Of a DNA stretch of 64,000 nt, positions 17,237-26,756 are shown piece after piece. The translations under genes and the position numbers were made by a program. The notes below the pieces were generated by a model that was not told the origin of the DNA, did no database searches, and saw nothing but the letters and a program-made list of their open reading frames with translations. Numbering within the stretch: position 1 is the stretch's first letter; every line of letters starts with the position of its first letter. This DNA comes from Bacteroidales bacterium (GTDB lineage Bacteria; Bacteroidota; Bacteroidia; Bacteroidales; VadinHA17), in the NCBI GenBank assembly GCA_003142255.1, contig PLLO01000008.1, positions 1-64,000 on the forward strand, given 5' to 3'.

Positions 17237-19972
17237 ATGAGAGCTAAGCTTAAAATATTATTCATTTTTCTTGCGCTCTTTTATGCAAGCGCAGCTGAAG
17301 CCCAGCAGAATATTCAAATAGGGTGGGATTATTCCGGTATGAGTTTCACGGCTTTTGCGGCAAAGGCAGAAAGCCAGGACAGCCTCAGGTTCTTTTACAT
17401 GGACGAATGGGTGAGCGATATCAGACTCGGGGAATTCAAAGGTCCTGTTCTGTTATCTGACTTACTTGATGTTCTGTTCCGCAACAAATCTCTTTTTTAT
17501 TATATTGATGACTCCGGCAACGTAATAATAACAATGAATTTCGCAATTAAAATTACCGGCTCCGAAGCTTCACCGGGACTTAATTTCATACCTTCATCAA
17601 ATTACAGTGACCAGGATAACCAGAAGACCTCTGCCTCTGCATACATCAATATCGGAAATCCGGCTGACAGGAACAAGCCCGGCAATGCGATTTTAACGGG
17701 TTACATCACAAGCTCAGATACGAAGGAACCGGTAGCCGGGGTTACAGTTTTTAACCAGAGACTCTCATCAGGAACCATTTCCAACCAGTATGGCTATTAT
17801 TCACTATCCATGCCAAGAGGTTCCCATCAGCTTCAATTCACCTTTGTCGGGATGAAGGAGAAAATGGTAAATATTAACCTGAATGGTCCGGGTGAAATGA
17901 ATATTGACATGAACAGTACTCTCATTCCGCTTAAGGAGACAGTCGTTTCGGCCGACAGGAATTTGGTGCTGAAAAGGTACGAGGTGGGAGCAGAGAAGAT
18001 CAATATTACTTCATTCCGTCTTCTGCCCACATCCATGGGCGAATCAGACATCATTAAGAGCGTACTGCTGCTTCCCGGCGTTCAGACAGTCGGCGAAGGA
18101 TCAGCAGGATTCAACGTCAGGGGAGGCTCTGCAGATCAGAACCTCATACTGATGGATGGCTCCCCTCTTTATAATACATCCCATTTCTTTGGTTTCTTTT
18201 CTGCAGTAAATTCCGATATAATAAAGGATGTAACACTTTACAAAGGCGGTATTCCTTCCCGCTTCGGTGGAAGGATTTCATCAATACTTGATATAAGCAC
18301 ACGGGAGGGAAACCTGAAGCAATTCAAGGGGAACGCAGGTATCAGCCCTATAACCACGCACTTTGTTGTAGAAGGGCCTATAAAGAAGGACACCAGCTCA
18401 TTCATCATCACGGCCAGGACCACCTATTCGAACTGGATATTCAAGCTTATTGATGACCCGGATCTCAAAAAAAGCAGAGCCTTCTTCTATGATATCAATG
18501 CCAAGTACACGTACGACATCAACAGGAATAACAAGCTCGATTTCTCAGGCTACCTGAGCCATGATTCCTTCAGATTCAGTTCCGATACAGTATATTCCTA
18601 CGATAATAGCATATTAATCGCAAGATGGCGTCATTTCTTCAGCAGCAGGTTTTTATCCCTTGTAACTCTGAATAACAGCAATTACAGGTATGATGTATCC
18701 GGTGAAAGCGGCACCACAGAAGCATTTATACTGTCACACAGAATAAACAGCACGGGCCTGAAAGCCGATTTCAATTATTTCCTTGGACGAAATGAAATTA
18801 ATTTTGGCACTGACCTCACATGGTATGGAGTGATTCCCGGAAGCTATAAGCCTGCCAGTGATTCATCAATCGTCAAGTCTGAAACACTGGCGAAGGAGAG
18901 AGCCCTGGAAGCTGCTCTTTATATCGACGATAAGTTTGTTCTGAATGAATATGTCTCACTGAATGCCGGCATTCGATTCTCGTCTTTTTTTGCATTCGGC
19001 CCTGAGACACTTTTGCTTTATGATCCGGAATTTACAAAGAGCAGGTCGTCGGTTACAGACTCTGTTTCATACAGCGCAGGTCACATTTCAAAATTATATG
19101 GCGGCCCGGAGTTTAGATTTTCAATGAATTTCAAACTGTCAAACAGCAGCTCACTTAAAATAAATTATAACCGTACCAGGCAATACCTTCATCTTCTTTC
19201 GAACTCCGCATCCATAGCTCCGACAGATACCTGGAAGCTGTGCGATTATTATCTTAAACCGCAGACCGGAGATCAGTACGCCCTTGGATTTTACCAGATG
19301 CTCCATAGCAGAAGCGTTGAAGCCTCGGCAGAAATATATTACAAGTCAATACATAACATGGTTGATTATAAAGGTGGAACATCTCTTGTTATGAACGACA
19401 ACATTGAACAGAGCCTTGTGGACGTTGAGGGAAAAGCATATGGGCTTGAACTGATGATTAAAAAACCGGAGGGGAGGGTGCGCTGGAGCCTTGGCTATAC
19501 TTTTTCCAGGACATTCCTCAGAAGCACCGGAAAATTCAATGATGAGATCATAAACAAGGGTAAATGGTTCCCTGCCAACTTTGACAGGCCCAACGATCTT
19601 GTGGTGACTTTCAATTATCTCTTATCGCGCCGCTTCAGCTTCTCGACAAACTATACCTGGAGTACCGGCAGACCAATAACCTATCCTGTATCTTCATATT
19701 ACACGAATGATATATATATTATCTATTATTCGGAAAGGAATAAATACCGCATCCCGGATTATTCGAGGCTCGATATGTCATTCAGGTTTAGCGGAAGCCT
19801 GAGATCGCACAAGCTCGCCAATCCAAACTGGACATTTTCAGTATTTAACCTCCTGGGAAGGCAAAATGTATATTCGGAGTATTTCAATAATATAAATAAT
19901 AAGGTTGTGGGATATAAACTGTCGGTATTCGGCAAGGCAATACCCTCTGTAACACTTAGTTTTGACTTTTAA
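17237..19972 (+). CDS. STN-domain TonB-dependent outer-membrane receptor, cassette copy 1, gene B
   Basis: From the ATG at 17237 the protein has 911 residues; an upstream in-frame ATG at 17105 lies inside the previous gene and would bury the signal peptide. Order: signal peptide 1-22, STN (secretin/TonB short) domain about 25-102, carboxypeptidase-regulatory-like beta-sandwich about 150-235 (ITSSDTKEPVAGVTVF), plug about 265-370 (GFNVRGGSADQNLILMDG, LYKGGIPSRFGGRISS), then a 22-strand-type barrel to a terminal Phe. It imports a ligand using TonB energy. STN domains usually signal to a FecR anti-sigma factor, but none is encoded nearby. The substrate is unknown. Confidence 0.9.
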   Translation: MRAKLKILFIFLALFYASAAEAQQNIQIGWDYSGMSFTAFAAKAESQDSLRFFYMDEWVSDIRLGEFKGPVLLSDLLDVLFRNKSLFYYIDDSGNVIITMNFAIKITGSEASPGLNFIPSSNYSDQDNQKTSASAYINIGNPADRNKPGNAILTGYITSSDTKEPVAGVTVFNQRLSSGTISNQYGYYSLSMPRGSHQLQFTFVGMKEKMVNINLNGPGEMNIDMNSTLIPLKETVVSADRNLVLKRYEVGAEKINITSFRLLPTSMGESDIIKSVLLLPGVQTVGEGSAGFNVRGGSADQNLILMDGSPLYNTSHFFGFFSAVNSDIIKDVTLYKGGIPSRFGGRISSILDISTREGNLKQFKGNAGISPITTHFVVEGPIKKDTSSFIITARTTYSNWIFKLIDDPDLKKSRAFFYDINAKYTYDINRNNKLDFSGYLSHDSFRFSSDTVYSYDNSILIARWRHFFSSRFLSLVTLNNSNYRYDVSGESGTTEAFILSHRINSTGLKADFNYFLGRNEINFGTDLTWYGVIPGSYKPASDSSIVKSETLAKERALEAALYIDDKFVLNEYVSLNAGIRFSSFFAFGPETLLLYDPEFTKSRSSVTDSVSYSAGHISKLYGGPEFRFSMNFKLSNSSSLKINYNRTRQYLHLLSNSASIAPTDTWKLCDYYLKPQTGDQYALGFYQMLHSRSVEASAEIYYKSIHNMVDYKGGTSLVMNDNIEQSLVDVEGKAYGLELMIKKPEGRVRWSLGYTFSRTFLRSTGKFNDEIINKGKWFPANFDRPNDLVVTFNYLLSRRFSFSTNYTWSTGRPITYPVSSYYTNDIYIIYYSERNKYRIPDYSRLDMSFRFSGSLRSHKLANPNWTFSVFNLLGRQNVYSEYFNNINNKVVGYKLSVFGKAIPSVTLSFDF

Positions 19973-19977
19973 TATCT

Positions 19978-21105
19978 ATGAGACCGGCAAGGTATATTCT
20001 GTTTTTTGCCATGATGCTCTTCTCTGGAAGCTGTATCACGGAGTTCATTCCTGAGACGAATGAAAATGCTGATATGCTTGTCGTTGAGGGACTAATAACC
20101 AACAAGGCCGGTAATAATACAGTCAAGCTTTCAAAAGCGCTTTCACTTTCCAGCAAAACAACCGGAACTCCTTACACCAGATGTTCAGTAATTATTACTG
20201 ATGACCTTGGCAATATGACACCACTTTATGAGAAGAGCAACGGTTTATATGTTACTGATTCAGCTTTTGCAGGAGTGGTGGGTAGAGAATATAAGCTCAC
20301 TATCAGAACGAATAATAGCGGCGCCAGCAATTATACCTACGAATCGGTTCCGGTGAAGATGGTTCCTGTTCCTCCTGTCGATACCATTTATTATGAAAAA
20401 CAGCAGTATAATCCTGGATCAGATGCCTTCATCAGGGAAGGCTGCCAGGTCTGGTTCGACAGTCACGATCCGGATAATAAATGCCATTTCTACAGGTGGG
20501 ATTATAGCGAGACCTGGATGTTCCAGCTTCCGTATTATGTCCCAAACAACATCTGCTGGATCTCCGCAAACTCAAATGTCATTAATATTAAGAATGCTTC
20601 AATACTTACTGAGAACCGGATAACCGGTTACCCGCTGATCTTTATATCTCCGGAGAGTGACAGGCTCAGCATTAAGTACAGCCTGCTCCTGAACCAGTAT
20701 TCCATTAGTGAAGATGAATTTGAATACTGGGAGAAGCTAAAAACGATTACAGATGAGGTTGGATCGCTTTATGATGTTACACCATCATTCATCCCCGGAA
20801 ATGTCACTTGCATTGAAGACCCTACTCAGGATGTGTTAGGTTACTTCAGCGTTTCAGCTGTGAGCTCGAAAAGGATGTATATCTCAGGCAGGTTCAGAGG
20901 GCTGGCGTATCTTTATTCACAATGTCCCTCGGATACAGTAAACGACCTTAATGCTGTTGCGGACCTTAACTGGAAAAGATGGGTCATTGAGTCAGACGAG
21001 CTTGTTGTGCCGCCTATATACATCCTTACCAGGATTAAAGGATGTGCTGATTGTACGGTCAGGGGAACAAAAGATAAACCCTTATGGTGGGATGACAGTA
21101 AATAA
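19978..21105 (+). CDS. DUF4249 family lipoprotein, cassette copy 1, gene C
   Basis: A 375-residue lipoprotein (FSGSC, Cys19) that starts five bases after the receptor stop. Features of the DUF4249 family are the early LVVEGLITNKAGNNTVKLS, a VVGREYKLTI segment, the PPVDTIYYE motif, and an RWDYSETWMF-type aromatic strand near 180. Four Cys in the C-terminal half (with ADCTV near 360) may form disulfides. DUF4249 proteins very often sit next to TonB receptors in Bacteroidota and are presumed surface-exposed substrate-binding partners, comparable in position to SusD, though this role is not proven. Confidence 0.88.
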   Translation: MRPARYILFFAMMLFSGSCITEFIPETNENADMLVVEGLITNKAGNNTVKLSKALSLSSKTTGTPYTRCSVIITDDLGNMTPLYEKSNGLYVTDSAFAGVVGREYKLTIRTNNSGASNYTYESVPVKMVPVPPVDTIYYEKQQYNPGSDAFIREGCQVWFDSHDPDNKCHFYRWDYSETWMFQLPYYVPNNICWISANSNVINIKNASILTENRITGYPLIFISPESDRLSIKYSLLLNQYSISEDEFEYWEKLKTITDEVGSLYDVTPSFIPGNVTCIEDPTQDVLGYFSVSAVSSKRMYISGRFRGLAYLYSQCPSDTVNDLNAVADLNWKRWVIESDELVVPPIYILTRIKGCADCTVRGTKDKPLWWDDSK

Positions 21106-21115
21106 TGATTGAATA

Positions 21116-23272
21116 ATGATGACAAGGTACACAGGATCAATATTATTCATTTTCCTTTCACTCATGCCTTTACTGGCAGATGGGCAGGGCAAGGCTGCTG
21201 TCAATGAGGAGATCGCCGGGAAATTCATTAAGTATTGCAAAAGCGTACCCAGGGAGGAAGTTTACGTGCATACCGACAGGGATGAATACATTGCAGGCGA
21301 ACCAGTCTGGTTCAATGCATATCTTTTTAACAGGCTTAGTCTCGGTCTCTATGAAGAAAGCAGTGTTATTTACGTGGAACTTCTTAACTCTCTCAACCTG
21401 CCAGTCATACAGAAGAAGATAAGAATTGAAAAAGGTTCCGGTGCGGGAATCATTTCACTGCCTGATACGCTAAGCACGGGTAAATATCTTCTCAGGGCAT
21501 ACACAAACTGGATGAAGAATTTTCTGCCGGACAATTGCTTCATGAAAGAGATTAGCGTATATAATTCCATCAGTTCCCGCAGAATTATTGGTATGGCAGG
21601 CAGCGGTGCAGTTGCCGGCGTAAATGAGACGGCAGCAAATTCCCAGGCCTCCGAAAAAGGGTTCAGCGTAAATATCAATTCCTCAAGCCGTGATACTGTT
21701 AATATTGCGATCAGTGCTAATGAGAGCTTCAGGCTCGGCAACGGAAGCACATGCTATCTTTTTATTCAAACTCACGGGGTGATCAACTTCAATGAACCTG
21801 TAAGAGTTTATGGTGCGTCCACCATGATTCCTGTTCCGAAGAAGTCACTGATGCCGGGGATTAACCAGGTGACTCTGTTTAATTCAGCCGGTGAACCCAT
21901 CTTTGAAAGATATTTATATACACCTTCAACAGATAATGAGTCCTTATCGATAAACGCACCGGGCTCTGTACATAAAAGGAGTAAAGTACTGGTTGAGATT
22001 GATCCGGGTGCTGTTCAGAAATCAGATCTTAGCATCTCTGTTTCAGCGTCAAACAATGACAGCAATGGAGGAATTGACGATTACCTGGTTTTCGGTACGG
22101 AGTTCGGTACACTTCCTGAAGTTATGAGGGGAAGGAAACTTGCTTCTCTTCCCTTTGAAACAATAAATGATTTTCTGGCCACCGCAAAAAGCAACTGGCT
22201 TGACTGGAAGATCATCCTGGCCGGCCAGGTCCCGGGCCTTAAATACAGGATGGAAAATGAGTATCATAATTTGTCAGGATTTCTTATGGACAAGAATAAT
22301 ATGGCTCCCGATACCGGGCATTATGTATTCCTATCAAGACCTGGCAAAGAAGCTTATTTTCAGTATGCAAAAACCGGCATCGATGGTAAATTCAGCTTTG
22401 AGGTCCCCGAGTGGCTCTCAGACAAGGATATAGTGATACAACCTGCTGATCCGGGAAGGAATGATAATATAAGAATTGAATCCTCATTCCCTGGTCTCAG
22501 TTTTCCAGTGACTCCTGAAACAAAGTCACCCTCTGTAAATTCATCTCCATTATCAGATAGGTTGAGTGTGAACTACCAGGTAGGGAAAATATACAATACC
22601 TCATCAATTGGAGAAATATTAAAACAGCAGGGAGTGGCTTCTGAACCCGGAAGCTTTTATGGCAAACCCGATAATACGCTTCTGATGGATAATTACATTA
22701 AGCTGCCTATAATGCAGGAAGTCTTCTTTGAGCTTATCCCCGGTGTATATCTTAAAAATAAGAAATCGGAATGGGAAATGACAATTGCCGATCCTGTCGA
22801 CTTCAGCATTTACCAGGCTCCCCCAATGCTTTTAATTGACGGGGTAGTGGTAAAAGATGCATCGTTGATAGCAAACCTAGATCCTGAACTGATTGAAAGA
22901 ATTGAAACCGTGCGGGATAAATATCTTGTTGGAGATTACCTGATATATGGCCTCGTAAATGTCATTACCAGATCTGGAAACTTCAGTTGCATAAGCCTTC
23001 CTGATTATGCTGTCCGCCTTCAATGGAGCGTGGCTGATCAGGTTTATTCATTTGCTTCACCTGAGTACTTTTCCGCAGATAAGAAGAACAATCACGTACC
23101 CGACTTCAGAAATACTCTTTACTGGAATCCTTCCCTCAAACCAGGTAAAGACGGCAAATATCTGGTTGAATTCTGGAGTTCGGATTTTGCTTCAGATTAT
23201 TTAATCAACATCCAGGGAGTTGGAAATGACGGCAGGAGCATCTCCTTCAAAAAATCAATAAAAGTGGAGTAG
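21116..23272 (+). CDS. MG2-like plus plug-like exported protein, cassette copy 1, gene D
   Basis: A 718-residue exported protein (signal about 1-24). Residues about 47-150 resemble an alpha-2-macroglobulin MG2 domain (EVYVHTDRDEYIAGEPVWFN, then LLRAYTNWMKN). A beta-sandwich region lies at about 270-450. Residues about 575-640 look like a TonB receptor plug without a barrel: PPMLLIDGVVVKDASLIANL, then LIERIETVRDKY, then GLVNVITRSG. The end has a conserved NTLYWNPSLKPGKDGKY-type motif. It probably sits in the periplasm or on the outer membrane beside the receptor and could regulate, cap or extend it. This reading of the domains is by eye. Confidence 0.75.
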   Translation: MMTRYTGSILFIFLSLMPLLADGQGKAAVNEEIAGKFIKYCKSVPREEVYVHTDRDEYIAGEPVWFNAYLFNRLSLGLYEESSVIYVELLNSLNLPVIQKKIRIEKGSGAGIISLPDTLSTGKYLLRAYTNWMKNFLPDNCFMKEISVYNSISSRRIIGMAGSGAVAGVNETAANSQASEKGFSVNINSSSRDTVNIAISANESFRLGNGSTCYLFIQTHGVINFNEPVRVYGASTMIPVPKKSLMPGINQVTLFNSAGEPIFERYLYTPSTDNESLSINAPGSVHKRSKVLVEIDPGAVQKSDLSISVSASNNDSNGGIDDYLVFGTEFGTLPEVMRGRKLASLPFETINDFLATAKSNWLDWKIILAGQVPGLKYRMENEYHNLSGFLMDKNNMAPDTGHYVFLSRPGKEAYFQYAKTGIDGKFSFEVPEWLSDKDIVIQPADPGRNDNIRIESSFPGLSFPVTPETKSPSVNSSPLSDRLSVNYQVGKIYNTSSIGEILKQQGVASEPGSFYGKPDNTLLMDNYIKLPIMQEVFFELIPGVYLKNKKSEWEMTIADPVDFSIYQAPPMLLIDGVVVKDASLIANLDPELIERIETVRDKYLVGDYLIYGLVNVITRSGNFSCISLPDYAVRLQWSVADQVYSFASPEYFSADKKNNHVPDFRNTLYWNPSLKPGKDGKYLVEFWSSDFASDYLINIQGVGNDGRSISFKKSIKVE

Positions 23273-23304
23273 CAAGCCGCTTCAATAGCTGGAGGCTATT
23301 AGTT

Positions 23305-24009
23305 ATGAAAGGAATCATTGTTCTGTTTGCTTCTTTGCTCACCGTGTCAGCATTGTCTGCTCCATGCACCACAGGTTCATCAGTACTATCTTCTTTAAGT
23401 GTACAGGATACACTTAAAGAGAGACAGATCCTTTACAACGGTATCCTCTGGACTAACAAGTACCATAAATTTGATGGGAACCAATACCTTTTCTCTGACA
23501 TTTTCTTGCCGGGTTCATTATCATTCAACGACCATATATTCAGAAACCTGGAGCTCAGGTACGACATTTTATCTGACGAGATCATGACACCCAAGAACGT
23601 TGATGTGATAGTTCAGCTGAACAAGGAAATGGTCGACAGCTTCACGCTGGTATTTGAGAATAAAGAGTACCGTTTTCGAAACTTCAGTGGTGATTCGCTG
23701 CTGGGTTCAAGCGGTTATTTCAATGTACTGTACGAAGGTAAATCAGCCCTCTATGCCAAATATGAAAAGAGCATAGCAACTGTAATCAAGGACAATAGCA
23801 ATGGCTATTTCAACCAAACTATGGATATGATTCTGGTTTTGGATGGCAAAGACTATAAAATAAACAGACTGAAAGATATAATGAACCTGGTCCCCGGAGA
23901 GAATGGGCAGATAAGGAACTTTATCAGGGAGAAGCGGCTGAAGGTATCGATTAAACACCCCGATAGCTTCGTCCCTGTGATCAGGTATTACGACTCTCTG
24001 AAATATTAA
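23305..24009 (+). CDS. Exported protein of unknown function, cassette copy 2, gene A
   Basis: This 234-residue paralogue of the gene at 16522 keeps all the shared blocks (YNGILW, NQYLFSDIFLPG, RYDILSDEIM, VQLNKEMVDSFTLVFENKEYRF, NVLYEGKSALYAKYEK, NFIREKRLKVS, DSFVPVIRYYDSL). It has a signal peptide (about 1-18). It differs most in the 35 residues after the signal. Its stop is nine bases before the ATG of the receptor. Retention of this gene in both copies argues that it is an essential partner of the receptor and not a passenger. Confidence 0.65.
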   Translation: MKGIIVLFASLLTVSALSAPCTTGSSVLSSLSVQDTLKERQILYNGILWTNKYHKFDGNQYLFSDIFLPGSLSFNDHIFRNLELRYDILSDEIMTPKNVDVIVQLNKEMVDSFTLVFENKEYRFRNFSGDSLLGSSGYFNVLYEGKSALYAKYEKSIATVIKDNSNGYFNQTMDMILVLDGKDYKINRLKDIMNLVPGENGQIRNFIREKRLKVSIKHPDSFVPVIRYYDSLKY

Positions 24010-24018
24010 TTCCTATTG

Positions 24019-26751
24019 ATGCGGAGCAAGTTTTGTATCATGGTTATAACCCTGTGCCTCTGTTGCCGGCTGGCAGCTCAGGAGAAATATACTGTTACAT
24101 GGGAATTTAAGGCTCAGTCGTTCAGGGAATTTGTTACAAAAGCTGAAAGCTTACTCCCTGTTAAGTTCTATTATAAGGAGGATTGGATAGCTGATCTTAA
24201 ACTATCAGATTGCCCTGGCTGTACTACTGTGCCATCTGTTCTGACCAGCTTGTTCAATGGCACTTCGCTTCATTTTTTTATTGACAATTCGGGACATATA
24301 GTTATAACAAGGGATTTTGCTGTCAAACGGCCCGATGTAGTTAATGAAGATGTTAAATTGTACATACCAACGGCATATTTTGCTGAATCGGGCGGTGAAC
24401 AGCAGAAGACTGAAAACATGTTTGTTGAGATCGGGAATAAGGTCGACAGGAACAGGCCTGGCAATGTCTCCGTTTCGGGATATGTCACTAACAGTGATAC
24501 ACATGAAAAGATAGGAGGAGCGACCGTATCTGTTCCAAAGCTGTCGAAGGGAACAATTTCAAATGAATATGGTTTCTACTCGATTACTCTTCCGCGTGGA
24601 ACATATGAGGTCCAGTTTTCGTTTGTCGGGATGAAGGAAAAAAAGATCAACCTGAATCTCTTCGGCACTGGCGAGATGAATGTTGATATGAAGGGTATGC
24701 TTATACCTCTGAAAGAGACTTTTATATCAGCCGAAAAGAATACCACTCTCCAGCGCTTTGAGGCGGGTGCCGAAAAGATAAATCTTTCTTCATTCAGGCT
24801 GACTCCCACCTCCCTTGGAGAACCCGACCTGATGAAGAACATTCTCCTTATATCCGGCGTTCAGTCGGCAGGTGAAGGTTCTGCAGGGTTTAACGTCAGG
24901 GGAGGGTCGGCCGATCAGAACCTTATTCTGATTGACGGTGCCCCGCTGTACAACACTTCCCATTTCTTCGGGTTCTTCTCGGCAGTCAATTCCGACATAA
25001 TCAGGGATGTGACGCTCTACAAGGGAGGAATTCCTGCCAGGTACGGGGGAAGGATCTCTTCAGTGCTCGACATAGTTACCATCGAAGGCAATCCAAATAA
25101 GTTTTCAGGCAGCGCGGGAATAAGCCCTATAACAACGCGTCTGATGGTTGAGGGTCCAATTATAAAGGATACACTCTCTTATGTTCTGGCAGCAAGAACT
25201 ACCTATTCAAACTGGATATTCGGACTGATAAAGAATCCTGATATACGTGAGAGCCGGGCTTTGTTTTATGATATGAACGGTTCGTTGACATGGAATCCTG
25301 ACAAGAAAAATAAATTCGAGCTATCTGCATATCATTCCTACGACAACAGCAGGTTTAACAGCGATGCAGTTTATGGTTACATGAACGCCACTGCACTTCT
25401 TAAATGGCAGCACTTCTTCACCAGCAGGTTCATATCAAACTTCTCCATTAATAACAGCTTTTATAAGTACAATGTCACAGACAGAGAGGTTGAGACCGAA
25501 GAATATTTCCGGTCTCACAGGCTCAACAGTACTGAATTACTGGCTGATTTTAACCTGTTCAGGGGTAACAATAACTTCAATTTCGGGCTCGATATGACTA
25601 TGTATTCAGTTCTTCCCGGAAGCTACAGACCTGCCAGCCCAACTTCTTCAGTTGTCTCTCATTCAATAGAAAATGAGAGGGCCCTCGAGACCGCTCTTTA
25701 CCTGGAGGATAAGATAACCCTCACTGATTATCTTTCTGTAAATGCCGGGATGAGAGTCTCTTCATTTTTATCATTCGGCCCCCAGACAGTTTACATGTAT
25801 GATCCTGAAATACCCAGAAGCGGTTCATCAATATATGATACTCTTTATTATCGTCGTGGTGCAATATCCGGCAAATATGCCGGCCTTGAACCAAGATTAT
25901 CACTGAATTTCAGGTTATCAGGGACCAGTTCCCTGAAGATTAATTATAACAGGACCCGCCAGTATATACATCTCCTTACAAACTCAATGTCGATATCGCC
26001 AACCGATACATGGAAACTGTCAGGTTATTACCTGAAGCCGCAGATCGGCGACCAGTTCGCAGCCGGTTTATATAAGTTCATGTTTGACAAGAAGCTCGAG
26101 GCATCAGCAGAAATATATTATAAAACGATCAGGAACATGATCGATTATAAGGGAGGTACGACTCTTACATTCATAGAAAACATTGAGCAGGAAACAATCG
26201 ATGTGAGAGGAAAATCCTATGGACTGGAGCTTGGGCTGAAAGAGACTGAAGGAAAGGTCCGCTACAGCCTCAGCTATACGTTTGCCAGGACATTCATCAG
26301 AAGCACTGGCAAGTCAGGCGGGGAGATGATAAATTCAGGCAACTGGTACCCTGCAAATTACGACAAGCCCAACGACCTTGTGGTTACATATAACTATCTT
26401 TTTTCACGCCGGCTGAGTTTTTCGGCTGCCTATACATACAGTACCGGTCGCCCAATAACATATCCAGTCGCAACTTACAGGATAAGGGATAACCTTGTTG
26501 TGCAATACTCTGAAAGGAACAAATACAGGATACCTGATTATTCAAGGCTGGACGTATCATGCAAAATAAGCGGCAACCTGAAATCGAAGAGAGCAGCACA
26601 CCCTGATCTCACTTTCTCGGTCTATAACCTCCTTGGAAGAGATAATGTTTATTCCGTGTATTTCAAGAGAGACCAGGAAATTATTAAGGGATATAAGCTT
26701 TCTATTTTCGGGAGACCGATTCCGACGGTGACCTTTAATTTTAACTTTTAA
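24019..26751 (+). CDS. STN-domain TonB-dependent outer-membrane receptor, cassette copy 2, gene B
   Basis: From the ATG at 24019 (a TTG lies one codon earlier) the protein has 910 residues and the same order of signal, STN, carboxypeptidase-regulatory-like, plug and barrel as the copy at 17237. The plug matches over long stretches (GFNVRGGSADQNLILIDG, LYNTSHFFGFFSAVNSDII), while the STN linker and barrel loops differ more. That is the pattern expected if the two receptors share partners but recognise different ligands. The STN domain has CPGC in place of a polar loop, so a disulfide is possible there. Confidence 0.9.
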   Translation: MRSKFCIMVITLCLCCRLAAQEKYTVTWEFKAQSFREFVTKAESLLPVKFYYKEDWIADLKLSDCPGCTTVPSVLTSLFNGTSLHFFIDNSGHIVITRDFAVKRPDVVNEDVKLYIPTAYFAESGGEQQKTENMFVEIGNKVDRNRPGNVSVSGYVTNSDTHEKIGGATVSVPKLSKGTISNEYGFYSITLPRGTYEVQFSFVGMKEKKINLNLFGTGEMNVDMKGMLIPLKETFISAEKNTTLQRFEAGAEKINLSSFRLTPTSLGEPDLMKNILLISGVQSAGEGSAGFNVRGGSADQNLILIDGAPLYNTSHFFGFFSAVNSDIIRDVTLYKGGIPARYGGRISSVLDIVTIEGNPNKFSGSAGISPITTRLMVEGPIIKDTLSYVLAARTTYSNWIFGLIKNPDIRESRALFYDMNGSLTWNPDKKNKFELSAYHSYDNSRFNSDAVYGYMNATALLKWQHFFTSRFISNFSINNSFYKYNVTDREVETEEYFRSHRLNSTELLADFNLFRGNNNFNFGLDMTMYSVLPGSYRPASPTSSVVSHSIENERALETALYLEDKITLTDYLSVNAGMRVSSFLSFGPQTVYMYDPEIPRSGSSIYDTLYYRRGAISGKYAGLEPRLSLNFRLSGTSSLKINYNRTRQYIHLLTNSMSISPTDTWKLSGYYLKPQIGDQFAAGLYKFMFDKKLEASAEIYYKTIRNMIDYKGGTTLTFIENIEQETIDVRGKSYGLELGLKETEGKVRYSLSYTFARTFIRSTGKSGGEMINSGNWYPANYDKPNDLVVTYNYLFSRRLSFSAAYTYSTGRPITYPVATYRIRDNLVVQYSERNKYRIPDYSRLDVSCKISGNLKSKRAAHPDLTFSVYNLLGRDNVYSVYFKRDQEIIKGYKLSIFGRPIPTVTFNFNF

Positions 26752-26756
26752 CGGCT

